NCBI GenBank assembly: GCA_001599835.1
Contig: BCIC01000002.1
Coordinates: forward strand, 4,672,619-4,736,618
DNA from: Thermoascus crustaceus
Taxonomy: Eukaryota > Ascomycota > Eurotiomycetes > Eurotiales > Thermoascaceae
DNA length: 64,000 nucleotides
Direction of reading: 5' to 3'
Under the pieces are notes generated by a model. The model was not told the DNA's origin. It saw only the letters and a list, made by a program, of their open reading frames with translations, and searched no databases. Both the position numbers and the translations under genes were made by a program. How positions within the stretch are numbered: the stretch's first letter is position 1; each line of letters opens with the position of its first letter. Of the stretch, positions 10,178 through 22,171 are shown in pieces.

Positions 10178-13100
10178 TCACCTCCTCTTAACAACAACGC
10201 CAACCTCGTTCCTCGAAACATTACCCGCACTATACACATACTTCTCTTCATCTTCCAAAATCCCATCCTGCTTGAACTCATAAGTATCAAGCAAAACCTT
10301 AACCATCAACTGGATCGCTGCCTGTCCAAACCAGCGCCCAGGGCAAGTATGCGGTCCCTCAAGACCCCAAGAGATATACTGCGGCTCACCAATGGGTGGG
10401 TCCGCGGCCAGGAAGCGCTCGTAGTGGTACTTACGCGCGGTGGGGCCCCACGCTTCGGATTGTCGGTGGGTGTAGTATACTGATAGAGTGGCGACTTGAC
10501 CCTTGGGGAGAGACAGCTCCGGTTGAGAGGCGAGTGGAACTGTTTCGTTGCAGAGGCGGGCGGGTGCGGTGATGGGGCCGCAGAGACGGATCGATTCGAA
10601 CATGGACGAGCGGAGAAGAGACCATTCCGGGGTTCGGACGAATGTGTCGAGATTGGCGGGTGTGGCGGAGCGGAGAGAGTTCCGGATTGTGGATTGCAGG
10701 CCTGGCTCATTGATGATGTCGAGTATTGTGGAGCTGACGGTGGCTTGAAGATTTGTGAGACCGGCCCAGACGACGAAGGCGACGAGATCTGTAGCTGCTG
10801 GTTAGTGAGTGATCAAGTGTGGGTTTGGAGAGTAGCTTACCAGCACAGCGCTCGTTGTCGTCTACCGCTTCCATGATGAAGTCCAGGAATACAGGCTGAG
10901 TGGCGGGCTGAGACAGAGTACGCCGCTTCTCAATTATAGGCTTGAGGACTTTGCGGATGACCTTCGAGTCCTTGTTAATGCTAACTGCGGCCAGTCCTTG
11001 CATAAAGCTTGGTAGCATTGACGAGATTCCCATAGCATTGATGGCGTCGTCGTTGAATTTTAAAAATGTCTCCAGCAACTCCGAGTTGTCGTAGCCATCG
11101 GGGCCGACGATACATCGAGACACGACGAAGGTAATGTAGCGAGAGAAATAATCATTTAAACCTTCATGACGCTGAGGTGCTCCCTGGGACAATGGGTTTC
11201 TAGTCAAAAACAATTTGGCCGCCTCTTGAATAACCGGACCAAAAGCGGCAACTGTCTGAGGATCTCCGAAGTGGCTTCGGATGAGCTTAGTGTGAATATC
11301 GGATTCAAAATTCTCTTGCTTCGTAATTATCGGAGCGTTTATGGATTTCAAAAAACCATGGAGGCTGAACTTCACTTCCCATGGATTGTCCTCTTTCATC
11401 ATCTGGAGGTCCTCCGTTCGCGTCAGGACGAAGTGTGTCATCGAAGCCAACTTGATTCCAAACGATCGTGAAGGGGATGAGCCATACTTTTGGAAGCCCT
11501 TGAGAAGCAGCAACTTGGGATCCTTTTGAAAAGCGAGAGCTTCACCGATAATTGGCCAGCCGTGCATGACGGGAGGGAAGCGCGCATCCTTCAGACTTTT
11601 AATAATAAAAATGCCAGCAACTAGGGCAGCGGCTGTTGCGATGAGCTCTACCTTGTGTTGACGCACCAACGCCAAGACCAATTCGACACCAGTCAACGAA
11701 AGATTATTGACATCCAGCCCCTGCTCCGGCAAGGCGCAAAGAACGGGATTGGTCTCGGGATCGGCAGGGAAAAGAGGGTGGTGTTGAATACACTTGATCT
11801 CAGAATTCTCTGTGATCAATCTCCAGAGCAAGTTGGTGCCGTGGGCTTGGAGGTCGAGCTCAGTGAGCCAGAACTCGTCATAGATGCGGAAGTTGGGAAA
11901 GTTTTCCTTGTTCAACGGTTTCCAGAGGAGCTCTTCCAATGCATTACTAGGGTGGCAGTCCCACGGCTTGTCGACGAGCAAGCAGCGCATCATGGCAAAG
12001 CCAATGGAGAACCTGTCTGAGTTGCCCATTCCAAACAGACTGAACAAGCTGATGATCAGAGCAGACTTAGGAACGGTAGTTCCAGGGAACATTTCCTCGT
12101 CAAGCTGGATACCGACAACGAGGTCAACGTCGTCAGGTGTCTTGTAAAGCCTCTTCAGGTGTCCAACCATTTCTGGGTCACTCGAGAAGTCCTCAAATCT
12201 GTTGCGGATAGGGACTTCGACCTTGGGATCAGCCTTGTTGTAGGCGCGAAAGTAATTGTTGAACGTTGGTAGACCCTGCTCTCGCTCATGGACAATACTC
12301 CATGTAACAATATCGAACGGCTTGCCACGGTATTTGCCAGCAGTTCGGAAGTTCTCGTCAACTCCGCTCTTGAAGTTGGGAATGGTGGAAGCGACCATGC
12401 CACGCAAGACGTTCTCTAAGCCAGCGTTGATAAAACCAGTCGAATTGAAACCAGTGTCGAAAAGGTCCTGCTCCCAGAGTGTGTTGTTGTTGGCGTCCTT
12501 GATAGGGAAGTCTGATATGATGAATTCATGGAAACGATAGACCACAGCCATCTCAGCAGATACCACCATCGGCTTGTTGTCTTTGGTGACCAGCGGCCAT
12601 GGGTACGTATTCGCGGGGTTGATCCTCAGGGCAGTTTCGCCATACATTTGACGGTAAAGAGGGAAGCCTATCCAAAAGTTAAATTCTGATTTTCGCCGAT
12701 GTGGATGGCCTACTCACCATCGTCTCTGGGCCAGGGCATCTTGTCCGTCCAGTAAGCCATCTGGTAGGAATTCGCAATCAGGGCGTACTTGGCAGACATC
12801 ACAAGCCTGGCAGTCTGGTACAGCCTCTCATCGTCATATTCAGGGTGCTGCTTAGCAAGGATGTCACACAGACGGTTATGTTCTCTGAGCATGAGAGTGT
12901 GAACTCCCAGCATCATCCAGTCTTCGTTGGTTCGAGCGTCACCACCAGCGAAGAGATCCTTTTTGTCCACGCCCGGGCGCGTGTTAATAGGTACGCCCAT
13001 AGAGTTGTACGGCAAATAAGAAGCTTTTGAATTGGTTCCACGTGCTTTCACCTCTTGTGTGATCAGCTTGCCACCCTTGAATGAGCGAAGCTTGTCAGCG

Positions 13101-14015
13101 ACTTCCTTAGTGCTTCCGTAGAGAGAGGATATATCGAGCCAGGTGGTTGCCATATTGACATTCTCTCGGGGGTTTTCTTTCGAGGTGCCAGTTCCAGGAA
13201 CAGCGGCTGTACGCCATACTCGCAGAGTTGTGTTCTTGTAAAAATCTTTTTCGTCCTCGGGCATTGGAACGTCGATAAACTCAGTCGTCGAGTCTTGGCT
13301 ATAGGTAACATCGTGCATGATGAACTGATAAACAGGTTAGATGGGTCCTGAATCATACTCGTTCTGAATGGCTACTTACTTCAATCAATCCCAGAAGCAG
13401 GGGCGTGTGCTCGTAATAGAGTCTCTTCTTCCTCTTGAAGATCAGATTGCTGATCTCACGAGGATTGGGGCCCTCGCGCGGCTTTGAAATGCCATCAGCA
13501 TAATAATGCTGGCCATAGTCCCGGGACTTTCCCATTCCAACAGCGCCTATATTCGAATGGTCCTTCTCCAACCAATTGCATGAACCATCGTAGGTTCGAT
13601 ACCACCAATTGGTCCTGTTCTCCGTACACTTGCGCTCCAGGGAGTATCCAAGGTGAGTGAACAGCTGAGCAGCTTCATCTTGAGAAGAACTGGGGACCAC
13701 CGCTCCTACCTCCAGAGGCGGCGCAGTGACATTGGAAGGAACATCGAGATGGTCAAAAAGATCAGATATCGAAGAAACTTTTTTGGAAGCATAGTCCAGA
13801 AACGTCTTTTGTAACGCGCCTGTGGGGTCATTCTTCACGATACCACGAAACCACTCGATGAAGTGGTTCTCAGGGTCCGCCCCGAATTTTTGGTCTGTCC
13901 CTTTGCCGTCGTCTCTGTGGTAACGGTTGTATGGCCATTTCTCAGCCGATGTGAGGGAGGAGGCGAGCAGAAGGCCTGCTACTAAAGCTCTGGCCCACAT
14001 GGTGACCATATGCAC
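10178..14015 (-). CDS. Secretory haem peroxidase (cyclooxygenase/dioxygenase-like)-cytochrome P450 fusion
   Basis: Four exons (14015-13380, 13324-12718, 12667-10841, 10788-10178) give 1226 residues; the introns are 50-55 nt with canonical ends. Residues 1-25 form a signal peptide-like hydrophobic start. The peroxidase domain spans about 100-700. It shows FIMHD (likely distal His216), NMATTWLDISSLYG, LREHNRLCDIL (359-369) and VVYRFH with the probable radical Tyr458 and proximal haem ligand His461. A hydrophobic anchor (about 753-771) precedes the P450 domain (about 775-1226). That domain has ExxR (E1088/R1091), YERF and the haem-thiolate motif GPHTCPGRW (Cys1172). The I-helix (WAGLTNLQATV) lacks the acid-alcohol pair, as in P450s that rearrange hydroperoxides or endoperoxides without O2/NADPH. 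The architecture matches Ppo/linoleate diol synthase fusions, but the secretory start and internal anchor do not. Fatty-acid oxygenation to an oxylipin is inferred; the product is unknown. Nearby ATGs at 14009 and 14000 are alternative starts. Confidence 0.9.
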
Positions 14016-16718
14016 CAGATCCTGAAATAAAGATGGACGATGGTCTAAAAAGAAAGGTCAGATTGTCAGAGAACAGCGCCTTTTAAGTAGCAGGTCATCA
14101 GAATTATGACGTCGCTGATAACTTTTCTGATCCTCGTGCCATGCCTAGCACTGCCCTTCAGCTCAGCTATCATGACCTCTGGGGCAAAAAGAACAACAAA
14201 TGATATAGAAATTATTTTTCTCATGCTGACGATTGGTCTTGGGTTTCCGCTCGCAATGCCGGTAAGGCTGATCTCCCTAATTTGCCGGGGTAAGAATGAA
14301 CCTGAACTCTGACATGAGCACTAAAAATGAACACGAGGAGAGATAGGGCGGACCTACTTCTTCACGTCAGCTCTTCCTTGGCCCTATGTACAGCCAGGTA
14401 CCAGGGTAGTTGAGAGCGATTGTAAAAAGTATACAATAGTCCAAAAGGAGACGTTTGGATTCTGTATCCTCCAGGTTGGTGTTCTGCATGCTATATAAAT
14501 AAATCTTTAGTGCGCGATCCCACCTTCGGCCGCAGGCGACAAAGTGACGGACAGAGCGAAGGCAAGAGCCATTATCCTCTTTGATTCCTTCATCCTTGCC
14601 CTCTGAAAAACCGCTATCCAACATGATGCGTCAGGCTGCTATCGAAAGCATGCCAACCTTTGGGCTACTTCTGTCCCTGCTGCAGCAGTAGTGGTTGCCG
14701 CCATCAGCTTCAGCCTCATCCTATCTGACGTCGTCCCTAGTATGGGGGGTGAGAGAATGCGGCTCTCCCGAATCCGTTGGCCAGGCTTGGGACGAGCCCT
14801 TTGCTTTTTCTCAGCCTCCTTCACCGATTATTTCTTGATAAATTTCCGTTCTGCCTTCATGGCATCACTGCTATCCTTTATCGCAGTCTTGCTGATGCTG
14901 TCGTATGTCGAAGCGAGGCGAGGGAACTGAGCCGAGTCATCAAGACACTAATCGTCACTTGCATATTAGTCAACAGTGTCAGTTACGCAATTGTAGTTCC
15001 TGGTGTTCTCGCCACGATCAAGAAGCGCGAAGATGGGCCCAGAAAGCGGAAGCCAGGTCCAGAGCGAGAGAAAAACAATCAACCTGATAGTCCAGCGTGC
15101 ACCGACCCTGTCTCTGTTATGCCGGAAGATAGAGTGATAGGCACATCTGGAGCAAACAAGAATACCATTCCGGTGTCCGTTGCCCCTAGCTTATGATTGT
15201 TGGCATGTAGAATCTGTTGCCCATGTTCGTCTAGTTTTTACGAGTCAGGTTGTTAAAGCCATCCCTTGCTCAGATAGACACTCCCCGAGCCCATCCGATT
15301 ATAAGAGTCAAACAGACATCTCCGGTACGGTGTTACGCTGTTCCAGTGGATGTATCATTTCTCAGTCACGTTTATCTTATTAACTATCTACACCCTTGTC
15401 AAGGAGCCCGGAAGAGGTCTGCCTGCCTTCACCAGCCTCGAGGTGGATGGTCTGCAATATCACTGGTATAGCGGTACTCACACAATAGCGGATTAACCAG
15501 CAGAAGTACGTTTCTGGTTGCATTCACTGCATTGATATATCCCACCGTCGCTGCAGATCACGTTGGCTTGGTGTCAGGCTGGATTCTGTCGATAACGCGT
15601 TTCGTAAGGCGGGGGACAACTCCGGAGGCCAGACCGCTATTTCAGGAATCATGATAAAAGCCATCGATCTATGATCTATATAGCCGCTCTGAATGGATCC
15701 GAATAGCAATTTGGTTTACTACAATTGGACCTTTCATGACATGACGTTTGTGCATGCAGTCGTGCTTTGACCCTTTGATGTGTCAGCCTTCTTATGCTGA
15801 CATTTACTAGTCCGCCTAAATCTGAGGGTCGAGCAAAAACTAGTTTCCGGAGATGATCAAGCAGTCGTCGCAGGTCCTGAGATCATGTGCGAGAAATAAG
15901 CAAAACTCCAGCAGGGTGTTGCCTCGACTTATCGCTGACAGTGTTGAATCGGGTACCAAGGGTTTTCAATTGGGGGCCGAATTCTATCATGCAGTCAAAA
16001 GCCTTTCTTATCTTTTCTTTTTTCTTTCTTTCTCTCTTATTATTTTTATTATTTTTTATTATGTTTTTGTTTTTTTTACAGGGATAATCTCGTGAACTCC
16101 CGCTAAATAACTTTCCAACTCAACATTACTCGGAACATATTGTGCAGTACATGCCGGCCTAATAATGACTGTGACGTAAAGATAGCGCTGCTGAGAGGCA
16201 ACGTTATATCCTACAATCCAAAATCTCACACCGATCTACGTTACTAAGGCAAGGAATAATCCACCGCTGAGTCATCCCCCCCCCCAAACTGGCATATTTA
16301 GCCACAGTATCTCCAAAAAAAGAGAGGGAGAGGCGGGAGAAAGGAAGAAAGAAAGAAACTCCGGAAATAGCCTCATCTGACCAATGTAACTAATTTAGTA
16401 ATACGCACAGAAAAAAAAATTCCTAATTGCTCCAGTATCCTTCTTATCCGTCTACCCGCCCCATATCTCTTGTTTCGTTTCATTTCCTTCCGCTGCGGGG
16501 TATAAAATCCCTGTAGAGACGTGTTTAGGCAGTATCCCGTTTAAGCGTTTAGGAAGGGGTCAGTATAGGCTCCGAGGTAGAGGCGGAGATCGCCTCATTC
16601 TACAAGTTGTCTATTCGTATCACTTTAATAAATAAAGTAGGTTTCTACTGCCGTTCCCTTGTCCAGACAACATAGATGGCCATACAATCGATATAATCCA
16701 GTGCGCATTTCAAGATTT
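14016..16718. other. Gene-poor region
   Basis: 2.7 kb with no gene I can support. At 14622-15196 (+) fragments of a possible small membrane protein appear in two frames. One segment (SRVIKTLIVTCILVNSVSYA) is followed by a basic tail. The frame is broken by stops and no splice solution is clear, so this may be a relic. Around 16010-16080 lies a T-rich tract, and a C10 run lies near 16277. The part next to 14015 is the upstream region of the peroxidase-P450 gene. Confidence 0.4.
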
Positions 16719-17964
16719 TTAGTTAAAAAATATACCCTGCTTCTTTTCCATCCACTCCAGCATGGCGCGAACTGTCTCTTCGGGATTCTCTTCAGGAAAC
16801 ATGTGTCCTGCGCCATCTCCTATCTCGACTACCTCGAGGAGACACTTTTCATCGCCACCAGCCACCCATTCTGTCCAGGTACGCGACATGTCAAATCTCT
16901 TTCCCAGACCCGCAGAGTGCAGGATGAGCGTAGGAATCTCCAGCTTGCGGCCAGTGTCCTGGTCCCTTTTCTGTGCGTCCACATCTACCGTCGCTCCCGC
17001 TTCGTAGTCTAGACATGCAGCCCGGATGACAGACTCCTGCTTGAACGAGTTCTCATACACTTCCATCGCCCCGTCGCTCGTTAGGTTCTCCAAGCCTCGT
17101 GCGCTAGCGCTGCCCCGCCAACGATCAAATAGCCGCCGGATGAACAGGTCCCCTCCGACCTGCATGATTAGAGACGTTGCCAGTTCCACATTTGCCAGCA
17201 ATGGCCAGTGGAAGAACCCGGCTGCTTCAGCTGGATTTGCCATTCCATGCCATTGCACTGTAGTTGGTACAATATCCATGAGAACCGTGCCCATGACGGT
17301 GAAGGCGTCGCTGTGCTGCTGGGCGTCGACGGCCAGGCGGTGGCAGATCCGCGCGCCGCGGTCATGGCCCACTAGAACGATGCGTGGTTTTGCTTTGCTG
17401 TCACCATTCTTAGAACTGCATAGGTCGCGTAATGCAGACAGGACGGCTGTTCCCACAGTCGCTTTATCGTGCAAGGTCTGGGATGGCGTGCTGTTGCCGT
17501 AGCCTGGGATGTCGGGGACGAAGAGGGGTATGGTTTCTGGCAGAAGCTTTATCACCTATGTTTAATTATCACCATTAGTTCGACACGTCTTCTGACTGCT
17601 GGTCGCGTCTTTCACAGCCATCGCACATACATGACGCCACCTAGGTAAGCCACGTAAGAAATAAAATTAGCAGATTTCACGGTTGCCGGAGTTAAACGCC
17701 ATATTTATATATGCACAATTAAATATCTAGAATGGACCACGAACATGAAGTTTCTAACCCAAACACTGTCAGTAAAGGTAATGAGGATGTACAGGAATAG
17801 GTCATGCCTCACGTCTGCGGATATCCATGAATTAAAACCAGCACACGCCCATCGCCTGGATCGTTGAGGCCCCTACTGTAGCCACGGACTGTGGAGCCAC
17901 ATTCGGTCGCGATGGAGAAGGGCTCCATGTGGAGGTGGGGTAGAACGGATCCAAGAGAAGCCAT
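16719..17964 (-). CDS. Alpha/beta hydrolase, haloacetate dehalogenase/epoxide hydrolase type
   Basis: Exon 1 (17964-17813) encodes the N terminus through the oxyanion motif HGYPQT. An apparent 10-nt micro-exon (17640-17631) encodes the rest of T plus WRH. Exon 3 is 17555-16719. The introns are 172 nt (GTGAGG...CCTAG) and 75 nt (GTATGT...CATAG). Total 332 residues, with the frame closing exactly. The nucleophile elbow is GHDRGAR with Asp119; an Asp nucleophile in this exact motif is typical of fluoroacetate/haloacetate dehalogenases and related epoxide hydrolases. The catalytic His is His305 in GAGHMFPEENPEE. A cap region with several Trp (FHWPLLANVE, RWRGSASARG) lies between. The usual family sequence between HGYPQ and WR has about two more residues, so the loop is short here. 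No signal peptide. Substrate unknown. Confidence 0.85.
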
Positions 17965-18670
17965 TCTATCTTATGGACTCAGTAGACTCAGTATATACCT
18001 ATAACGGCGACACAAAAAAAGAAGTCTGATGGGGATGTTCGTGTATCGGCGCGGCGTATAGGAACCAGAGACAAAATCTCAATACACTCACTGACTTGTA
18101 TCTTCCCGTTTTAGCAGTCCGCGTCCAATCGATCATAACCTCGGCAGAGGAGACATGACAAATCAAATCCAGGAACTAACCTATAAGTTCGAGTCGCATA
18201 TATGCAACTAGCCGATAGTTGTTAGTTGTTTTCCACTCAAGTTTTGCCTTAACGATAGGATACTACAGTGCCTGGTTGCCATATCTTTCGACACCCCCTC
18301 CCCTGCTATCTACTGTCTTGGTGGATTGCTGTTGGAATAACCACATGGTTTTGAAGTCATTGAAGGGCACCCAGACACTATGATAGGTCATAGACCCTGG
18401 GCAAAGCCAGCTCGGACCGCAATATAGCAAAAGCGGCAGGGTGGGTGGCTTGGACAGGGGAGAGGGGGTGCCGACCCATATGGCGTAGTACTGTATTCTC
18501 AGCGGCAGCCAGGCCAGGCAGGGTCACAATAAGACTGCCTTCTCTGTCACCTGATGCGGCTATGCTACGAAGGACCAGCCTCATCCCATTTGAAATAAAT
18601 GGGACAGCACATCAGCCGTCAATGCTTTATGGTTCTATAATTCAGATTCATTTCACGCTGCCACTGGTGC
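17965..18670. other. Divergent intergenic region
   Basis: Upstream region of the hydrolase (minus) and of the 517-residue gene (plus). No gene supported. Confidence 0.5.
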
Positions 18671-20224
18671 ATGATGGATTTGACCCCGATTAGCTGTCGT
18701 CCGCCTAGATTTGCACGAAAGTACGGCCCCTCTTTCCAAAGTTTCGACAATGTCGACATAGCAAGCCTGTGCTATCGAGAGATCGGGAAAGTTAAGGTCG
18801 ACTGTCGATTCCGCCTGTCAAAATCCCAGTGGGGTGTCCTAGGCGACAGAAGGAACCCAGCCGGAATTATCTATATGGATCTCAGTTTCGATCAGCCCAA
18901 GGACTGCAAGCTGACGAGCGCAACAGTCCTAGTAACCCTAGAGGAACAAGAAGAGGAATTCTTCATTCCTAGAAATAGGAAAAGTGTCCATGTCTATAGC
19001 CCCCCGAGCTTTGGACCAGGCTCCCTTCAAGTCACAGACCACTATGGACCAAAACACCTCAGCGGCGAACCAACGTTCATGCCGTTGAAGAAGACTTACA
19101 ATATGACACCTGAACTGAACATGTTTGGTACCGGTGGTGGTGGTGTTGGCGTGAGCAGAGAGAAGCAGATCATTTACACGAGTAGGTGGACATTCACGGG
19201 GCAATTGCAGCCGGGGAAAGAAAAACGTCTGTTCGGCTATAGAGGGACGGCATATAGGACTCTAAAGTGGGAGTTAACGGAAAATGACCTTGACTCTCAG
19301 TCCCTACACAGCAAAACAATCCACACAGGTTTTGCGTTTGAACACGACATGAAACCTTTCCTTCTGCGAGTGGAGATAGCGGGGAAGCTACAGAAGATTA
19401 CAGACCGCTTGAAGGAAAAAGTGAAGAGGAACTTCAAGTTTCCTCCGGATCTCAAAGAAGACCAGGGCACTTCTCTAAGTTTGGTTCTTATTGATCGGGA
19501 AGATCGGTTCACGCGCAGGCTCGATTCATTGGCGCAGAGCCTACCGCACGAAATGGAGCTGGAAAATTTCAAGGCGCTTCCAGTAGAGATACCGGACTCT
19601 CTACCAGCAGTGTTCCGAGAGGCAGGCATGACGACGACTGACGACTCACACGAGTCAGTACCAAGGACTTGTTCCGAATGCGGCACTTCGCCAAAGAACC
19701 TACTGGCTGCTGACAACACTTCCGCCGTACCAACTGGCAGAATCGACTCTCCTCGGAGGACTTTGTTAGACGCACCGAAGACCGCTTCAAACGATCCAGC
19801 TGAACCTACCATCGAAAGCCTGTCAAACGCACTTGAAACCTTCCCTGGTCCATGGGAAACCCGGAAACGTAGAATGAGGGTTTCGTCCACTCCGTTCGCA
19901 AAACACCCAGCGAAAAAGACCCAGCAGAGTCAACGGAGAGAGGGGGCTGTGGAGCACTCACCCGAAGAAGTCGAAGTGGTTAATCAGACTATATCTCGAT
20001 TTTCACAAGTTCCAATGTTTATTCTGCTCGTTCAGCTGCTCGAAGGTCTTCTGAATTTGTTCGCGAAGAAGCCTATCCCAGCCAGGAGGTCTTCTTTAAA
20101 AGGTGATACCGAACATATAACGAGAGGAATGATGATACAAGAGGGACCAGAAGACAACGGCACAATATACGGGAAGTGGTCTAGACAGGGAGAAGCGCTT
20201 ATACCACGTAAAGAGCGCATATAG
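18671..20224 (+). CDS. Hypothetical protein, single exon, 517 residues
   Basis: An uninterrupted frame starts at 18671, with a second Met immediately after. Residues 1-270 have the composition of a folded, beta-rich domain: RKYGPSFQSFDNVDIASLCY, then a Gly-rich loop FGTGGGGVGVS, then YTSRWTFTGQL. Residues about 270-450 are charged and low-complexity, with a CSECG pair. A short hydrophobic stretch, MFILLVQLLEGLLNLF, lies near residues 450-466; it could be an amphipathic or membrane-associated helix. I do not recognise the family. The clean long frame, absence of stops and shift from ordered to disordered composition support a real gene. It lies just left of the LINE insertion. Confidence 0.72.
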   Translation: MMDLTPISCRPPRFARKYGPSFQSFDNVDIASLCYREIGKVKVDCRFRLSKSQWGVLGDRRNPAGIIYMDLSFDQPKDCKLTSATVLVTLEEQEEEFFIPRNRKSVHVYSPPSFGPGSLQVTDHYGPKHLSGEPTFMPLKKTYNMTPELNMFGTGGGGVGVSREKQIIYTSRWTFTGQLQPGKEKRLFGYRGTAYRTLKWELTENDLDSQSLHSKTIHTGFAFEHDMKPFLLRVEIAGKLQKITDRLKEKVKRNFKFPPDLKEDQGTSLSLVLIDREDRFTRRLDSLAQSLPHEMELENFKALPVEIPDSLPAVFREAGMTTTDDSHESVPRTCSECGTSPKNLLAADNTSAVPTGRIDSPRRTLLDAPKTASNDPAEPTIESLSNALETFPGPWETRKRRMRVSSTPFAKHPAKKTQQSQRREGAVEHSPEEVEVVNQTISRFSQVPMFILLVQLLEGLLNLFAKKPIPARRSSLKGDTEHITRGMMIQEGPEDNGTIYGKWSRQGEALIPRKERI

Positions 20225-20724
20225 AAATGAATTGCAGTGTAAAAAGCCATGATGAGCTATTAATTAATCTGTCTGATAGGAACTGAATAAAGTGTCAAAT
20301 GTCAAAATACTACTATGGTCTAACAAGCTAATTGTACAGTACGTATATGCGCGCCTGTGTAGGATTCTGCGGTCTCAGACCAACCGGAATACTCCCTTCG
20401 GCATGAGACCGCCATCCGGTCTCACCTGCACGGATCCGAGGGATTCAGGGATCTCAGTCAAAGCGGGATACTAATTTTTTTATATAAGGGATCAAAGAGT
20501 CTCGGATATATGAAATCTGCAGGTATGAGATCAAAGAATCAGCCAAGAGTTCTGGCGCATTCGAGGGCGACGAAAGAAGGGGGATCACATATAAGAATGA
20601 GCCTCTTTTTGCTGTCAAGCAGTTTTCCTTTTCTCCTTTCTCACATCTTCTATTTGTAGGCACTAGAACGAATCGAAAGATTCTATTGGTTCTCACGTGC
20701 CTGAGTTTATACTCCTTCATCAAA
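20225..20724. other. Intergenic region left of the LINE
   Basis: AT-rich, without a gene. A perfect 9-bp inverted repeat, GCGGTCTCA and TGAGACCGC, lies within about 20368-20414, with a third GGTCTCA copy just downstream. Meaning unknown. Confidence 0.45.
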
Positions 20725-20737
20725 TCCTTCAGCTGAT
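20725..20737. repeat. LINE target-site duplication, left copy
   Basis: TCCTTCAGCTGAT lies immediately before the ATT-repeat tail of the element. An identical copy is at 22172-22184. Confidence 0.85.
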
Positions 20738-22171
20738 TATTATTATTATTATTATTATAATCAAGTTTAACGTCCANNNNNNNNNNNNNNNNNNNNNNNN
20801 NNNNNNNNNNNNNNNNNNNNNNNNNNNNNNNNNNNNNNNNNNNNNNNNNNNNNNNNNNNNNNNNNNNNNNNNNNNNNNNNNNNNNNNNNNNNNNNNNNNN
20901 NNNNNNNNNNNNNNNNNNNNNNNNNNNNNNNNNNNNNNNNNNNNNNNNNNNNNNNNNNNNNNNNNNNNNNNNNNNNNNNNNNNNNNNNNNNNNNNNNNNN
21001 NNNNNNNNNNNNNNNNNNNNNNNNNNNNNNNNNNNNNNNNNNNNNNNNNNNNNNNNNNNNNNNNNNNNNNNNNNNNNNNNNNNNNNNNNNNNNNNNNNNN
21101 NNNNNNNNNNNNNNNNNNNNNNNNNNNNNNNNNNNNNNNNNNNNNNNNNNNNNNNNNNNNNNNNNNNNNNNNNNNNNNNNNNNNNNNNNNNNNNNNNNNN
21201 NNNNNNNNNNNNNNNNNNNNNNNNNNNNNNNNNNNNNNNNNNNNNNGCTGCTTCTGCCACTCTCTACATTCAAATAGAAGGTGGTAGACAGACTCCTTTG
21301 GGGCCTGGCACCCCTGGCATGCCTCTGAGTCTCGTACCTGGATCTTCTGCAGATAGGTCCCTATAGCTNCGTGACCAGTTTTGAGCTGGTAGTACCGACT
21401 GGCAATTTTCTTAGGGGCAGCAGCTGCTACTGGATCCTGTTTCCAGCCTGGCTGGGCCCTATATGCCCTCTGGGTATCCAGGGTTCTGTGGCCTAGTGCT
21501 CTAGTCAGCCATTGCTGCTTGTGAGCCCTGATTGTTTCTGTACAAGCCCTATTGGTATAGGCTATAGAGAGCTCACTAGGCCCTCCCCTGAGGGTCTTTG
21601 CTGCCGCCCGCTTAGCNGCCTGGTCTGCCCTCTCATTNCCCTCAATGCCATGGTGCCCAGGGACCCATTGGATTGTTGTCTGTCTGCCTTGTGCTTCTAG
21701 AGCCTGAGCAGCTCTATGGGCCCGGATGGCTAGACCTTGTCCAGGGCCTATTCCCTGATGTCNAAGCCGATCTATTGCTGCCTGNGAGTCTAGTAGAACT
21801 GTGACTGGCCCCCTNCCTCNAATCCTTANGGCNAGCTCTAAAGCCNTACATGCTCCCATAAGCTCTGCATCAAACACTTCCTTCCCCACGCCTAGNGGGA
21901 TCTCCCGAGCTTGCCAGGCCCCTTGGGGNTTCTGCCATGCAATGCCTGCCCCAAGTCGACCATTATCTAGTCAGGATCCGTCTGACCATAGGGATAGCCC
22001 CGGGTGATCCCCTTGGGCTGCCTCTAGGGCTTCCTCAGTTGATAGGGCCTTGATGATCTGCCCTGGGAAAAATGCTGGGGCTATCTCAGTTGTCTCCTCA
22101 AACCCCCCAGAGGGGTCAGCCGGCAAGGTCTGCCAATCGCCGCGCTAGGTGCTGCCCCAGTGACCGTGGGC
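20738..22171 (-). mobile_element. 5'-truncated Tad-type non-LTR retrotransposon (LINE) with RNase H domain
   Basis: On the minus strand the element encodes the end of an ORF2-type polyprotein. The RNase H domain shows FDAELMGAC, VLLD.QAAIDRL and WVPGHHGIE.NERAD, i.e. the D-E-D-H-D pattern. A CCHC zinc knuckle (CQGCQ-x7-H-x4-C) lies near the C terminus, as in fungal Tad-like LINEs. The 3' end (left in the window) carries an ATT/ATA tail of about seven units at 20738-20760. The element is bounded by identical 13-bp target-site duplications, so the retained copy ends at 22171 and lacks most of ORF2. A TGA interrupts the frame upstream of RNase H (SDGS-stop-LDNGRLGAG), and scattered N positions make it unlikely to be active. 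A 470-base gap lies inside it. Confidence 0.9.
20777..21246. other. Assembly gap of 470 N
   Basis: A run of N inside the LINE, with about a dozen single N in the adjoining 21369-21929. This pattern suggests unresolved or collapsed repeat copies. Confidence 0.99.

Noticed and set aside
10178..14015. Naming the gene ppoA, ppoB or ppoC
   Set aside because: The signal peptide, the internal anchor and the cyclooxygenase-like helix do not fit those proteins well enough to assign a symbol.
14622..15196. Possible small membrane protein with SRVIKTLIVTCILVNSVSYA
   Set aside because: Stops and frame changes prevent any gene model; kept only as a note in the gene-poor region.
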